Of a stretch of 64,000 nt of DNA, positions 53,124 through 62,015 are shown one piece after another (within the stretch, counting starts at the first letter, position 1; each line of letters begins with the position of its first letter). The stretch is taken from positions 62,001-126,000 of the forward strand of contig NZ_KZ984449.1 of the NCBI RefSeq assembly GCF_003569915.1, written 5' to 3'. Under the pieces are notes generated by a model. The model searched no databases and had not been told where the DNA came from. It saw only the letters and a list, made by a program, of their open reading frames with translations. Made by a program: the position numbers and the translations under genes. This stretch comes from Comamonas testosteroni. GTDB lineage: Bacteria > Pseudomonadota > Gammaproteobacteria > Burkholderiales > Burkholderiaceae_C.

Positions 53124-54143
53124 ATGGCGTCCACCTTTGACAAATCCACCCGTGAAGTTCTGAGCATCTCACGCCGTCATCTGCTGACCGGCGCAGGCGC
53201 GCTGGCCTGCTCCAGCCTGCTGCCCGCCGTCGCGCACGCTGCCGACGAATGGCCCACACGCCCGGTTCGCTTTGTGGTTCCGTTTGCACCTGGCGGCAGC
53301 TCTGAAATCGTGGCCCGCTCCACCGCTGCCGAGTTGTCCAAGACGCTGGGGCAGAACGTGTTTGTCGAAAACAAGCCCGGCGCCGCAGGCAATATCGCCA
53401 TGCAGGAAGTCGCCCGTGCGGACGACCAGCACACCGTCATCCTCGGCCATATCGGCACACTGGCCGTGAACCCCTTTATCTTTGACAAGCTGCCCTACGA
53501 CCCCAAGAAGGACTTTGTGCCCGTGAGCCTGCTGGCCAAGGTGCCCAGCCTCTATGTGGTGCACCCCGACCTGCCGGTCAAGAACATTGCCGATCTGGTG
53601 GCCTATGCCAAGAAGAACCCCGGCAAGCTCAGCTACGGCTCGGCAGGCAACGGCAGCGCAGGCCATCTGGCCTTTGAATATCTGAAAATGACAGCCGATA
53701 TCTTCATGCTGCATGTGCCCTATCGCGGCACCGGCCCCATGATGCAGGACCTGCTCTCGGGCCGTCTTGATGCCGCGTCCGTCGGCGCTTCGGCCCTGCT
53801 GCCCTTTATCAAGGCAGGCAAGGTGCGCTGCATTGCCACCGGCTCCACCCAGCGACTGGCTCAACTGCCCGATGTGCCCACCGTGGCCGAGCAGGGCTTC
53901 CCTGGTTTTGAGATGACACAGTGGTACGGCATGCTGGCCCCATCAAGCATGCCCAAGGCCCATGTCAGCAAACTGGCCGCCGAATGCGCCAAGGCCGTCA
54001 AGGCGCCTGAAGCGCTAAAGCGCCTGCAGGGCGATGCCGCCGAGCCCATTGGCGGCACGCCCGAGCAATTTGCGCAGTTCATTGCCGTTGAGCAGGGCCG
54101 CTGGCAGAAGGTTCTGAAACGCGCGCAAGTAAAACCTAGTTAA
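53124..54143 (+). CDS. Bug/TctC-type periplasmic solute-binding protein
   Basis: A 339-residue tripartite-tricarboxylate-transporter receptor of the Bug family, which is greatly expanded in Burkholderiales. The N-terminal signal SRRHLLTGAGALACSSLLPAVAHAA contains a twin-arginine pair. The mature part starts EWPTRPVRFVVPFAPGGSSEIVAR, the usual first ligand-binding loop, with VENKPGAAGNIA and PYRGTGPMMQDLLSGRLD further on. ATG 53124 is in a sensible position after GGAGACAAC. No TctAB membrane subunits are adjacent, which is common for orphan Bug proteins. The ligand is unknown. Confidence 0.9.
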   Translation: MASTFDKSTREVLSISRRHLLTGAGALACSSLLPAVAHAADEWPTRPVRFVVPFAPGGSSEIVARSTAAELSKTLGQNVFVENKPGAAGNIAMQEVARADDQHTVILGHIGTLAVNPFIFDKLPYDPKKDFVPVSLLAKVPSLYVVHPDLPVKNIADLVAYAKKNPGKLSYGSAGNGSAGHLAFEYLKMTADIFMLHVPYRGTGPMMQDLLSGRLDAASVGASALLPFIKAGKVRCIATGSTQRLAQLPDVPTVAEQGFPGFEMTQWYGMLAPSSMPKAHVSKLAAECAKAVKAPEALKRLQGDAAEPIGGTPEQFAQFIAVEQGRWQKVLKRAQVKPS

Positions 54144-54251
54144 CCCCCTGAGGCGCTCCGCGCCTTCCCCCTTTCTCGATGCGTTGCATCGGAAGGGGGA
54201 CGACACCCTCGCGGCGAGGCGGCGGGGCCGCCTAGGCTCTTGCTCGGTGTC
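54144..54251. repeat. GC-rich hairpin repeat of the Comamonadaceae intergenic type
   Basis: Directly after the Bug-type gene is a 108-bp GC-rich segment starting CCCCCTGAGGCGCTCCGCGC. It has a TCCCCCTT/AAGGGGGA stem and ends GGCTCTTGCTCGGTGTC. I recall near-identical segments from many intergenic regions of Acidovorax, Delftia and Comamonas genomes, so it is probably a REP-like dispersed element that may act as a terminator between the two convergent genes. Confidence 0.55.
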
Positions 54252-54281
54252 TCTGCGATTATCAGCGCCCCATGGCAGGGT

Positions 54282-54497
54282 TCAGTGGCTTTCTATCCAC
54301 CATTGGATGACTAGCTTGGCTACGTAGCCGACAAAGCCGACGCCCAAGCCGAGAAAAATCACAAAAGTGCCAAATTTTCCTGCCTTGGACTGGCGCGCCA
54401 GCTGCAGGATGATGAACACCATGAACAAGATGAAGGCACCCACCCCCCAGGTCAGGAAAAAGTGGGCAAGCTGCTCTTCCGTATAGCCAAATATCAC
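54282..54497 (-). CDS. Small two-helix membrane protein (DUF2788-like)
   Basis: A 71-residue protein with two hydrophobic helices (FFLTWGVGAFILFMVFIILQLA and FGTFVIFLGLGVGFVGYVAKLVIQWW). Its size and pattern match the DUF2788 family of unknown function, common in betaproteobacteria. The start codon is GTG at 54497. It follows the DUF2189-like gene by 63 bp on the same strand, so possibly co-transcribed. Confidence 0.75.
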   Translation of the reverse strand: MIFGYTEEQLAHFFLTWGVGAFILFMVFIILQLARQSKAGKFGTFVIFLGLGVGFVGYVAKLVIQWWIESH

Positions 54498-54560
54498 GAC
54501 AACCAGGTCCTTAAGCCTTTGCCAGGCCCTGGTCGGGAGTCAGCTGACAGACCTGATCGC

Positions 54561-55394
54561 TTACTCTCTGGCAGGGAAGGCCGAAGCCTCCACCAGATCA
54601 CGATAGGCATGCCAGCTGGCATGGCCAAGCAGGGGCATCACAATCACCAGCCCCAGCAGATAACTGCCAAGACCCAGCAAAGTCAATACAACAATCAGCA
54701 CCGCCCACAGGGCCATGGGGCCCGGGTTGCTCAGCACCACGGACCAGCTGGTCAGCACGGCCTGACGCACGGTGACTTTCCTGTCCAGCATCAGCGGCAG
54801 AGCCACTGCACTGGACGCAAATATCGGCGCAGCCAGAAAGCTGCCCAAAGCCATCCACTGCACAAACAGCCGGCCATCCTGGGCCAGCACAATGTGGTGA
54901 ATGAAATCCTGCAAGGTATGCACAGGCACAGGCGACATCACGGTGATGAAGGATGCCGAGACCAGCACCCACCCCGTTGCCGCCAGCGCCAGCAGCGCCC
55001 CGAACTGCACCATGCACCAGTACCCTCCCCGGCCCGATGCCTGGCTACGGCAGCTCTGCCACTGGGTCCAGGTGCGACGGATCAGACCGAAGCCTGCCTT
55101 CTCACCCCTTTCCAGTGCCCGGCTGATGGCATACAGGCTGGTGGCCACCAGTGGCCCCATCACCAGGAAGCCCGAGAAGGCTCCTGCCATCAACCAGAAG
55201 CGATTGTGCCCCACACCCCAGATCAGAAATCCGATCAGGATCAACACAAGACCATGAACCAGACTGATTAAGGGAGCGTTAGCGATGTCCCCAAACGCCT
55301 TGCCCAGCCAGACAAAAGGCTGAGTCCACGGCACTTTGTTCACGGGAGCCAGAGGCGGAGGGGTCAACAGACAGGTAGACAGGCAGGCAGGCAT
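54561..55394 (-). CDS. DUF2189-family integral membrane protein
   Basis: A 277-residue membrane protein with about five or six helices, for example PLISLVHGLVLILIGFLIWGV and AFSGFLVMGPLVATSLYAISR near the N-terminus and WAVLIVVLTLLGLGSYLLGLVIVMPLLGHASWHAYRDL at the end. The latter phrase is typical of DUF2189 proteins. ATG 55394 has GAGGAG upstream. The function of the family is unknown; some members lie near cytochrome oxidase genes, but none is seen here. Confidence 0.8.
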   Translation of the reverse strand: MPACLSTCLLTPPPLAPVNKVPWTQPFVWLGKAFGDIANAPLISLVHGLVLILIGFLIWGVGHNRFWLMAGAFSGFLVMGPLVATSLYAISRALERGEKAGFGLIRRTWTQWQSCRSQASGRGGYWCMVQFGALLALAATGWVLVSASFITVMSPVPVHTLQDFIHHIVLAQDGRLFVQWMALGSFLAAPIFASSAVALPLMLDRKVTVRQAVLTSWSVVLSNPGPMALWAVLIVVLTLLGLGSYLLGLVIVMPLLGHASWHAYRDLVEASAFPARE

Positions 55395-55438
55395 GGCGGC
55401 TCCTCGTTCGCCGCTCGAGCAGGAAAAGCCTGCTCAAA

Positions 55439-56197
55439 TCAGCGATCTGCCAGCCCCTGACACAACTGCCAAAGGCTGGCGACTGTGACGTGGGGTTCTG
55501 CACCCACGTGAGGCCATGCTACCTGCCCCCGGTTGAGCCAGACTGCGTGCATACCCGCACCCATGGCACCCTGCACATCCAGCGCAGCGTCGTCGCCAAT
55601 GTGCAGCACATGTTCGGGCGCCACGCCCACCGCCTCCGCCGCCGCATGAAAAAAGCGCGCCTCGGGCTTGGCCATGCCGCTACCACTGGCCGACAGGCTG
55701 GCCTTGAAGTGCTGCCCAATGCCCACCACCTGCACGTCCGCATTGCCGTTGGAGAGGGCCACCACGGGCCAGCGCTGCGAAAAAAACTCCAGCGCCGGCA
55801 AGGCATCGTCAAACAGATCCACGCGCTGACGGGCGGCAAAGAATTCGTCGAACGCAGGCTCTGCCAGATCGGGATCATCGCCCGCGCGTGTCAAAGCCAG
55901 GCGAATGGACTCACGGCGCAGGCCGCTCAGGTCACCCTTGAGGTCAGGGCGCAGGTTCACAATTTCATGGCGCAGTGACCGCACATTGGCCGTGTCACCC
56001 AGATGCGTGGCTGTGGCCGGGGCATGTTCTCCCAGCCATTGCAGCAGAGTTGCCTCCGCCTTGGCAATCGTCGGCCAGATGGGCCACAGCGTGTCATCCA
56101 GGTCCAGACTGATGGCGCGAATCTGGCCGCTATGGCGCAGTTGCTGCAGCTTTTGCAGAGTTTCAGGAGAGAGATCGGGGCGGTCTTGGGATTGCAT
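55439..56197 (-). CDS. HAD-superfamily hydrolase (phosphatase)
   Basis: A 252-residue haloacid-dehalogenase-superfamily protein. Motif I is AISLDLDDTLWPIWP (nucleophile Asp), motif II VVALSNGNAD, and the Lys of motif III lies in GMAKPEARFF with motif IV HIGDDAALDVQGA. A helical cap lies between motifs I and II, so a small-molecule phosphatase of the subclass IA type. ATG 56197 begins MQSQDRPDLSPETLQ with GAGGG upstream. Divergent from hemH across 71 bp. The substrate is unknown. Confidence 0.88.
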   Translation of the reverse strand: MQSQDRPDLSPETLQKLQQLRHSGQIRAISLDLDDTLWPIWPTIAKAEATLLQWLGEHAPATATHLGDTANVRSLRHEIVNLRPDLKGDLSGLRRESIRLALTRAGDDPDLAEPAFDEFFAARQRVDLFDDALPALEFFSQRWPVVALSNGNADVQVVGIGQHFKASLSASGSGMAKPEARFFHAAAEAVGVAPEHVLHIGDDAALDVQGAMGAGMHAVWLNRGQVAWPHVGAEPHVTVASLWQLCQGLADR

Positions 56198-56268
56198 GCC
56201 CTCAAGAATAACGGCCTGGCAATGCCGCAAAAGTCCAGCGCCTACTGCTTAGCTGAGACAATCGCGCC

Positions 56269-57366
56269 ATGCCATCACGCTTTGTGCCCGAACCACCTTT
56301 CCGTCACGACCAATCTGCCCGCACCGGCATTCTGCTGTGCAATCTGGGCACGCCCGATGCGCCCACTGCCGCTGCGGTGCGCCCTTATCTGGCGGAATTT
56401 CTGGGCGATGACCGCGTGGTGGAGATTCCCAAACTGGCCTGGTGGCCGATTCTGCACGGCATCATCTTGCGTACGCGCCCGGCCAAATCAGCCGCCAAGT
56501 ACGCCACCGTCTGGCATGAAAAAGAGGGCTCGCCCCTGCTGCACTGGAGCACGCGCCAAGCGACACTGCTGCGCGGCTGGTTGGGTGAGCGCGGCCACAA
56601 TGTACTGGTGCTGCCCGCCATGCGCTATGGCAAGCCGTCAATTCCAGCGCAGTTGGATGCTCTCAAAAAAGAAGGCGTGAACCGCATTCTGATCTTGCCG
56701 CTGTACCCCCAATATTCCGGCACGACCACGGCCAGCGTGTTTGATGCCGTCTACGACTGGGCCAAAACCCAGCGCCATATCCCCGAGCTGCGCTTTGTGA
56801 ACCGGTACCACGACGATGCCGGTTATATCGATGCGCTAGCCCAGCGCATCGAAGCCCACTGGCGCAGCCATGGCCGTGGCGAAAAACTGGTCATGAGCTT
56901 TCATGGCGTGCCCGAGCGCACCCTGCATCTGGGTGACCCTTATCACTGCGAATCGCACAAGACCGCGCGACTGCTGGCCGAACGGCTGAAGCTCAACGCA
57001 GACCAATACCTCGTCACCTTCCAGTCGCGCTTTGGCAAGGCCAAGTGGCTGGAGCCCTACACCGAACCATCGCTGATTGCCATGGCCCAGGCGGGCACCC
57101 AGCGCGTTGATGTGGTCTGTCCCGGCTTTACCAGCGACTGCCTGGAAACGCTGGAGGAAATCAACCAGGAAGCGCGTGAAGCCTTTTTGCATGCGGGCGG
57201 CAAGCAGTTTGAATATATAGACTGCCTCAACGACAGCGCGCCGTGGATTACCGCACTCAGCGACATTGCCCAGCAGCATATGCAGGGCTGGCCTACGCAG
57301 CGTGAAGATGAAGCGCAATTGAAGGCCAGAGCGCAACTGGCAAAAGCCGCCGGCGCAGACCAGTAA
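56269..57366 (+). CDS. hemH: Ferrochelatase
   Basis: A 365-residue enzyme that inserts Fe(II) into protoporphyrin IX, the last step of heme synthesis. It shows the N-terminal GILLCNLGTPDAPT, the catalytic His in VMSFHGVPERTL (His212), and the Glu-rich segment PGFTSDCLETLEEINQEAREAF near 285. Cytoplasmic or membrane-peripheral. ATG 56269 is the first in the frame. Followed by a GNAT gene after 18 bp. Confidence 0.96.
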   Translation: MPSRFVPEPPFRHDQSARTGILLCNLGTPDAPTAAAVRPYLAEFLGDDRVVEIPKLAWWPILHGIILRTRPAKSAAKYATVWHEKEGSPLLHWSTRQATLLRGWLGERGHNVLVLPAMRYGKPSIPAQLDALKKEGVNRILILPLYPQYSGTTTASVFDAVYDWAKTQRHIPELRFVNRYHDDAGYIDALAQRIEAHWRSHGRGEKLVMSFHGVPERTLHLGDPYHCESHKTARLLAERLKLNADQYLVTFQSRFGKAKWLEPYTEPSLIAMAQAGTQRVDVVCPGFTSDCLETLEEINQEAREAFLHAGGKQFEYIDCLNDSAPWITALSDIAQQHMQGWPTQREDEAQLKARAQLAKAAGADQ

Positions 57367-57384
57367 AAAGCAGCTCAGGCAGCC

Positions 57385-57909
57385 ATGACCACCTTGCAGT
57401 TTCGGGACTTCAGCGCCGCAGACCTGCCAGTTATTGCCCGCGCCATGGGCGATGTGCAGGTCACGCAGTTCTATGGGCTGGAAACAGAGCACACAGATGC
57501 TCAGGCCATCGCCCGCGAGCAACTGGACTGGTACAACTCGCTGAAAGCCGATGCAGAAGGCTGGTGGCAGGCCATCTGCATCAACAAGCAGGTCGTCGGA
57601 GCCATTGGCGTCTATGACCGCGATGAAGATGGCGACAGCGCCGAGCTGGGCTACTGGCTGCTGCCCAGCCACTGGGGGCAAGGTGTGATGCGCAAGACTC
57701 TGCCGCAATGGTTGCCGCTGGCTTTTGGCAAGCTGAAGCTGCACAGCGTGGTCGCCTATGTGGAGCCTGAAAACATGGCATCGACCAGACTGCTGGCTGC
57801 AGCAGGCTTTACCCATGACGGTCTGCTGCGCGAATGCACAAAACGGGGCGAGCGCTATGTATCGCTGCACCGTTTTTCATTGCTGGTGCATGAGCTGAAA
57901 ACCAGCTGA
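57385..57909 (+). CDS. GNAT-family N-acetyltransferase (RimJ/RimL-like)
   Basis: A 174-residue acetyl-CoA-dependent acetyltransferase. The core pattern is visible: AELGYWLLPSHWGQGVMRKTL (acetyl-CoA site with a Q-x-x-G-x-G/A-like loop) and VEPENMASTRLLAAAGFTHDGLLRE, characteristic of the RimJ/RimL ribosomal-protein acetyltransferase group. It begins 18 bp after hemH and probably shares its transcript. The acceptor substrate is not known. Confidence 0.88.
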   Translation: MTTLQFRDFSAADLPVIARAMGDVQVTQFYGLETEHTDAQAIAREQLDWYNSLKADAEGWWQAICINKQVVGAIGVYDRDEDGDSAELGYWLLPSHWGQGVMRKTLPQWLPLAFGKLKLHSVVAYVEPENMASTRLLAAAGFTHDGLLRECTKRGERYVSLHRFSLLVHELKTS

Positions 57910-57942
57910 GCAGACTGGCACAACATATGCTTCAGATAAGGC

Positions 57943-58911
57943 ATGCATATCCACGCCCGCTCCATTCGCTATTTCGACATGATTCGCCGCTGCGGCTCCA
58001 TACGCGAGGCTGCGCGCCATCTGCATGTGGCTTCTTCTGCGGTCAACCGCCAGTTGCTGCAGCTTGAAGATGAAATCGGCAGCCCTCTTTTCGAGCGCCT
58101 GAGCACCGGCCTGCGCCTTACCGCTGCGGGCGAGGTCTTTTCGCGCCATGTCATTACCGTGCTGCAGGACGAACATCGCCTCTCCACAGAGCTTGAGCTA
58201 CTGCGCGGCGTGCGCCGTGGCTCGGTGCATGTGGCGGCCGTGGAAGGACTGAACGCCGACCTGATGCCTGCCGTGCTCACGCAGATGCACAGGCGCTACC
58301 CCACGATCCAGATTCATGTGCGCACCTGCGGCTCGGACCAGGCCGCACAGGCCGTGATTCAGGGCGATGCCGATGTGGGCATTGGCTTTTCCATCAAACG
58401 CCACGACCACCTGCGCCAGTGCACGGTGGGCCGCTTTGCGCTGGGCGCCATCGTGCCGCCCAAGCACCCGATTGCCAAACTGCAGCGTGTGGACTTTGAG
58501 CAATGCGCGGCCTTTCCTCTGATCCTGCCCACGCCCGAGCTATCCATGCACGGCCTGCTGCAACCCGTACTGGCGCACCACAAGCGTGCATTGCAGGTCT
58601 TGCTCGAAACCTCGTCGATTGAACTGGCCAAGAGTCTGGTCGAGCGCGGCGTGGGCATCTTCTTTCAGAGCCGTCTGGGGCTGGAGCGTGAGCTGCGCGA
58701 GGGCCGTCTGGTGCATGTGCCGCTGGATACACCCACCACGCTGTTTTCCGAGCTGGGCGTGTATGTGCGCGCGGGCCGCACCCTGCCTTCGGCGCTCGAT
58801 GCCTTCAACCGCATCGTGGCTGACGCCATCGAAACCCGCGAGGACGATGAGAGCCTTGTGCTGCGCGACTGGGCTCTGCGTTCTCAAGCTACCGAGCCCG
58901 TCAGCGCATAG
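57943..58911 (+). CDS. LysR-type transcriptional regulator
   Basis: A 322-residue regulator with the N-terminal winged helix (RSIRYFDMIRRCGSIREAARHLHVASSAVNRQLLQLEDEIGSPLFERL, about 6-55) and a C-terminal ligand-binding fold. It lies on the plus strand just upstream of the oxygenase/hydrolase/ABC/deaminase series, which starts 199 bp later in the same direction. That gap would be the expected control region. LysR proteins more often face their target genes divergently, so control here would be co-directional. The co-inducer is unknown. Confidence 0.9.
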   Translation: MHIHARSIRYFDMIRRCGSIREAARHLHVASSAVNRQLLQLEDEIGSPLFERLSTGLRLTAAGEVFSRHVITVLQDEHRLSTELELLRGVRRGSVHVAAVEGLNADLMPAVLTQMHRRYPTIQIHVRTCGSDQAAQAVIQGDADVGIGFSIKRHDHLRQCTVGRFALGAIVPPKHPIAKLQRVDFEQCAAFPLILPTPELSMHGLLQPVLAHHKRALQVLLETSSIELAKSLVERGVGIFFQSRLGLERELREGRLVHVPLDTPTTLFSELGVYVRAGRTLPSALDAFNRIVADAIETREDDESLVLRDWALRSQATEPVSA

Positions 58912-59110
58912 ACCTCGGCAGCATTCATCTCGCTCATTGCACCGGCATTGTGCGCATTGACCTCATCAATGCACCAATGCCGTGCAGCGCTTTATTCATC
59001 AGTAGATAGCGCTCTCATTTTTGGATCACCCTGCACCAAAAGCTGCGCTATCCAGCACGCGATTCGCTTCCTAAACTGAGTCCCAGGTCATCAGTTTTCG
59101 GAGCCATTTT
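58912..59110. promoter_or_regulatory. Gap before oxygenase gene, with partial dispersed repeat
   Basis: The 199-bp gap contains a degenerate repeat core (AGTAGATAGCGCTCTC, 58994-59022) and probably the promoter of the downstream series. A T-N11-A LysR motif was not picked out with confidence. Confidence 0.35.
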
Positions 59111-60064
59111 GTGAGCACATCAGCCCTTCCCATCATCGATATCAGCGGCCTGCGCGGCCATGATGCTGTGGCCCAGCATCTGGTGGCAGACCAGCTGCGC
59201 AAGGCTTGCGAGCAACGCGGATTTTTCTACATCACCGGCCATGGCATAGACCCTGCGCTGATTCGCAGCGTGTTTGCCGCCAGCCAGCGTTTTTTTGATC
59301 TACCCATGTCCGAAAAGCTGAGCGTGGACAAAAAACTCTCGGCCTGCAACCGTGGCTATGAACCGCTGCGCGCCCAGACGCTGGAAGCCGGTGCTCCACC
59401 CGACCTCAAGGAAAGCTTTTATGTGGGCGCAGAAGTGGCCGCCAATGACCCACGCGTGCTGGCAAAGCGCTTTAACACCGGCCCCAATCAATGGCCCGAA
59501 GTGCTGCCCGAGTTCCGCGCCGTGATGCAGAACTATTACCGAGCCGCCTACGGGCTGGGTAGCACCATTGTGCAGGGCCTGGCGCTGTCGCTGGGCTTGC
59601 CTGTGAGTCACTTTGACGGCTATCTGAAAGACGCCGCAGCCACACTGCGCCTGCTGCATTACCCGCCTCAGCCCGCCAACCCCGAGCCCGGTGAAAAAGG
59701 CTGCGGCGAGCACACCGACTTTGGTGGCGTGACCCTGCTGCTGCAAGACGATGCAGGGGGTCTGCAAGTGTGGGACAAGAACAGCAGAAGCTGGATTGAT
59801 GCGCCGCCCGTGCCCGGTGCCTTCATCGTCAACATCGGTGACTTGTTTGCGCGCTGGACCAATGACCGCTATGTCTCCACGCTGCACCGCGTGATCAATG
59901 TCTCGGGGCGCGAGCGCTATTCCGTGCCTTTCTTCTTTACCGGCAACCCAGTGCACCGCGTGGAATGCCTTCCCACCTGCCTTGATGAAGGCGAGCGCGC
60001 CAAGTACCCCGCCGTGACGGTGGAGCAGCACCAGATCGAGTGCTATCGCCGCACTTACGGTTGA
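59111..60064 (+). CDS. Isopenicillin-N-synthase-like 2-oxoglutarate/Fe(II) oxygenase
   Basis: A 317-residue non-heme iron oxygenase of the IPNS/2OG-Fe(II) family. The facial triad reads His201 and Asp203 (GCGEHTDFGGVTLL) and His259 (STLHRVIN). Arg269 and Ser271 (RERYSVPFFF) are placed to bind 2-oxoglutarate, so a 2OG-dependent oxygenase rather than a true penicillin synthase. The DIOX_N domain covers about 5-110. GTG 59111 is the start. First in a plus-strand run with a hydrolase, an ABC importer and a deaminase, so it may oxidise an imported small heterocycle or thioether; the substrate is unknown. Confidence 0.88.
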   Translation: MSTSALPIIDISGLRGHDAVAQHLVADQLRKACEQRGFFYITGHGIDPALIRSVFAASQRFFDLPMSEKLSVDKKLSACNRGYEPLRAQTLEAGAPPDLKESFYVGAEVAANDPRVLAKRFNTGPNQWPEVLPEFRAVMQNYYRAAYGLGSTIVQGLALSLGLPVSHFDGYLKDAAATLRLLHYPPQPANPEPGEKGCGEHTDFGGVTLLLQDDAGGLQVWDKNSRSWIDAPPVPGAFIVNIGDLFARWTNDRYVSTLHRVINVSGRERYSVPFFFTGNPVHRVECLPTCLDEGERAKYPAVTVEQHQIECYRRTYG

Positions 60065-60075
60065 GGAGGACACCC

Positions 60076-60876
60076 ATGCCATCCACAAAACACATGGTGC
60101 TGATTCACGGCGCCTGGCAAGGCAGCTGGGCTTTTTCGGCCTGGGCGCCCCTGCTGCAGGCCGAAGGCTGGAATGTGATTGCCGTCAATCTGCCCGGCAA
60201 CGATGCAGCCAGCGAAGACGAAAGCCACGCCCATCTGGCCGGCTACACCGCACATGTTCAGCGCATTCTGGAGTCTCTCGATGGCCCTGCCGTCATCGTG
60301 GGCCACAGCGGTGGCGGCATGACCGCATCCCAGGTCGCCGAAGCTGTGCCTGAGCGCGTCAGTGCACTGGTCTATCTGGCAGGAATGATGCTACCCAGCG
60401 GCATGAGCTATGGCGATCTGATCAGCGAGGCCAAGGCCGCCGATGCCAATCTCGAGTACTCGGGCATTGGCCCACATCTCATCTGGAACGACGAGCGCAC
60501 ACACAGCAGCGTGCCCATCGACGCCGCACTGGCACTGTTCTTGCAAGACTGTCCCACGACAGCGGCTCTCAAGGCCGCAAGCCGTCTGTGCCCTCAACCC
60601 GAAACAGGTCGTGCCATGGTCAACCAGCTCAGCAGCGAACGCTTTGGCAAGGTGCCCCGCATTTATGTGGAGTGCCGCCGGGACCAGTCCGTGGTCTACC
60701 CGCTGCAGCAGCGCATGCAGCAGCTCACCCCCGGCGCACGCCGCATCAGCCTGGACTGCGGCCATGTGCCGCAACTGGCCTGCCCGCAGGCGCTGACCGA
60801 TGCCTTGCTGCCTGTTTTGAATGAAATAGCCGCCAAGCCTTTAATGAATATGCGCATGCCGCTCATGAATGCATAG
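60076..60876 (+). CDS. Alpha/beta-hydrolase (esterase EstC/MenH-like)
   Basis: A 266-residue alpha/beta-hydrolase. HGAWQGSWAF forms the oxyanion region, the nucleophile Ser is in VGHSGGGMTASQ, and a C-terminal His lies in DCGHVPQLACP. It resembles small plant-type methylesterases and bacterial EstC/pyrethroid hydrolases. GGAGGA precedes ATG 60076, 11 bp after the oxygenase stop. The last codons overlap a degenerate repeat copy (60813-60852), which may explain the odd Met/Asn-rich tail (NEIAAKPLMNMRMPLMNA). Confidence 0.88.
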   Translation: MPSTKHMVLIHGAWQGSWAFSAWAPLLQAEGWNVIAVNLPGNDAASEDESHAHLAGYTAHVQRILESLDGPAVIVGHSGGGMTASQVAEAVPERVSALVYLAGMMLPSGMSYGDLISEAKAADANLEYSGIGPHLIWNDERTHSSVPIDAALALFLQDCPTTAALKAASRLCPQPETGRAMVNQLSSERFGKVPRIYVECRRDQSVVYPLQQRMQQLTPGARRISLDCGHVPQLACPQALTDALLPVLNEIAAKPLMNMRMPLMNA

Positions 60877-60925
60877 CAGACAGCTCAGCCTCTCAATTCA
60901 CTTTTGCCCAGTTCAGGAGTTTCTC

Positions 60926-61948
60926 ATGACCCTCATTACCCGCCTCTCCCCCTCTCTCCCCGCTTCTCTCTCCAAGCTCTCCGTCTTCGCCGCACTGTTG
61001 ATGGCTTTTGGCGGTGCAGCCCATGCCGCTGACAAACTCACCGTTCAGCTCGACTGGCTGCCCGGTGGCGACAAGTCCTTTGTCTATGCCGGTGTGCAGC
61101 AAGGCTTCTTCAAGGATGAAGGTCTGGACGTCAAGATCGTCCCCGGCCGTGGCTCTGCCGATGCGGTGACCAAGATTGCCTCCGGCTCTGCCGATGTGGG
61201 CTTTGGCGGTATCTCGGCGTTGATGATGGCTGCGGCCGAAGGCAAGATTCCCGTCAAGGCTGTGATGTCGCTGTACTCCAAGCAGCCCGATGCCTTGTTC
61301 ACACGTGCCGAAAGCAAGATCAAGAGCTTGAAGGACATGGAAGGCAAGACCGTTGCCATGCCCACCTTCTCATCGTCGAATGCGCTTTGGCCCATCGTGC
61401 TGCAAAAGAACGGTGTGGATGCATCAAAGATCAAGGTCATCAAGTCCGACCCCGCCACGCTGGCCCCCATGCTGGCCCAGGGCCGAGTGGACGCCACCAT
61501 CAACTGGGTGACGGTCGCGCCCGCGTTTGGCGCCGTGCTCAAGCAGGCCAACAAGGATCTAGCCGTGCTGCCCTGGTCGCAGTTTGGTCTGGATGGTTAT
61601 GGCTGGTCCGTCATGGCCAATGACAAGCTGATCAAGGAACGCCCCGAAGTGCTCAAGCGCTATGTGCGCGCACTGACCAAGGCTTTGGAGTTCTCGATTC
61701 AGAACCCGCAAAAAGCGGCTGAATCGCTGAAGGCCCAGGTGCCGGAGGCCGAAGTCGCCGTGATCAAGGCCGAGTTTGAAGCCTCGATTCCGCTACTCAA
61801 AAACGAGATCAGCCAGCGCGATGGGCTGGGCAAATTCGACGCCAAGCTGCTGGCTACCACCTGGGGCTGGGTGGCGCAGTCCATGAGCTATGACCTCAAG
61901 AAAGTGGACCCCGAAACGCTGGTGGACCGCAGTTTTCTGAGCAAGTAA
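60926..61948 (+). CDS. ABC-transporter substrate-binding protein, NMT1/THI5-like
   Basis: A 340-residue periplasmic binding protein of the NMT1/THI5-like (SsuA/ThiY) family. The signal peptide ends AALLMAFGGAAHA. The mature part starts DKLTVQLDWLPGGDKSFVYAGVQQGFFKDEGLDV, the typical W-x-P-x-x-x-x-x-x-x-G-x-F pattern for thiamine-pyrimidine, nitrate/sulfonate or heterocycle binders. AGGAG precedes ATG 60926. The permease and ATPase genes follow directly, completing an importer. With a deaminase downstream, a pyrimidine- or purine-like ligand is the simplest guess. Confidence 0.9.
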   Translation: MTLITRLSPSLPASLSKLSVFAALLMAFGGAAHAADKLTVQLDWLPGGDKSFVYAGVQQGFFKDEGLDVKIVPGRGSADAVTKIASGSADVGFGGISALMMAAAEGKIPVKAVMSLYSKQPDALFTRAESKIKSLKDMEGKTVAMPTFSSSNALWPIVLQKNGVDASKIKVIKSDPATLAPMLAQGRVDATINWVTVAPAFGAVLKQANKDLAVLPWSQFGLDGYGWSVMANDKLIKERPEVLKRYVRALTKALEFSIQNPQKAAESLKAQVPEAEVAVIKAEFEASIPLLKNEISQRDGLGKFDAKLLATTWGWVAQSMSYDLKKVDPETLVDRSFLSK

Positions 61949-62015
61949 TTCATCCAGGCGGTGGCTTCCGTCGAGCTACCGCCGCCCTGTTTCCCTTTTT
62001 AAGTTTGCGCCTGCC

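Noticed and set aside
59111..60064. Beta-lactam biosynthesis (isopenicillin N synthase)
   Set aside because: Only the iron-enzyme fold is shared. The Arg-x-Ser 2-oxoglutarate site and the importer/deaminase neighbours argue for a 2OG oxygenase, and no peptide synthetase is nearby.
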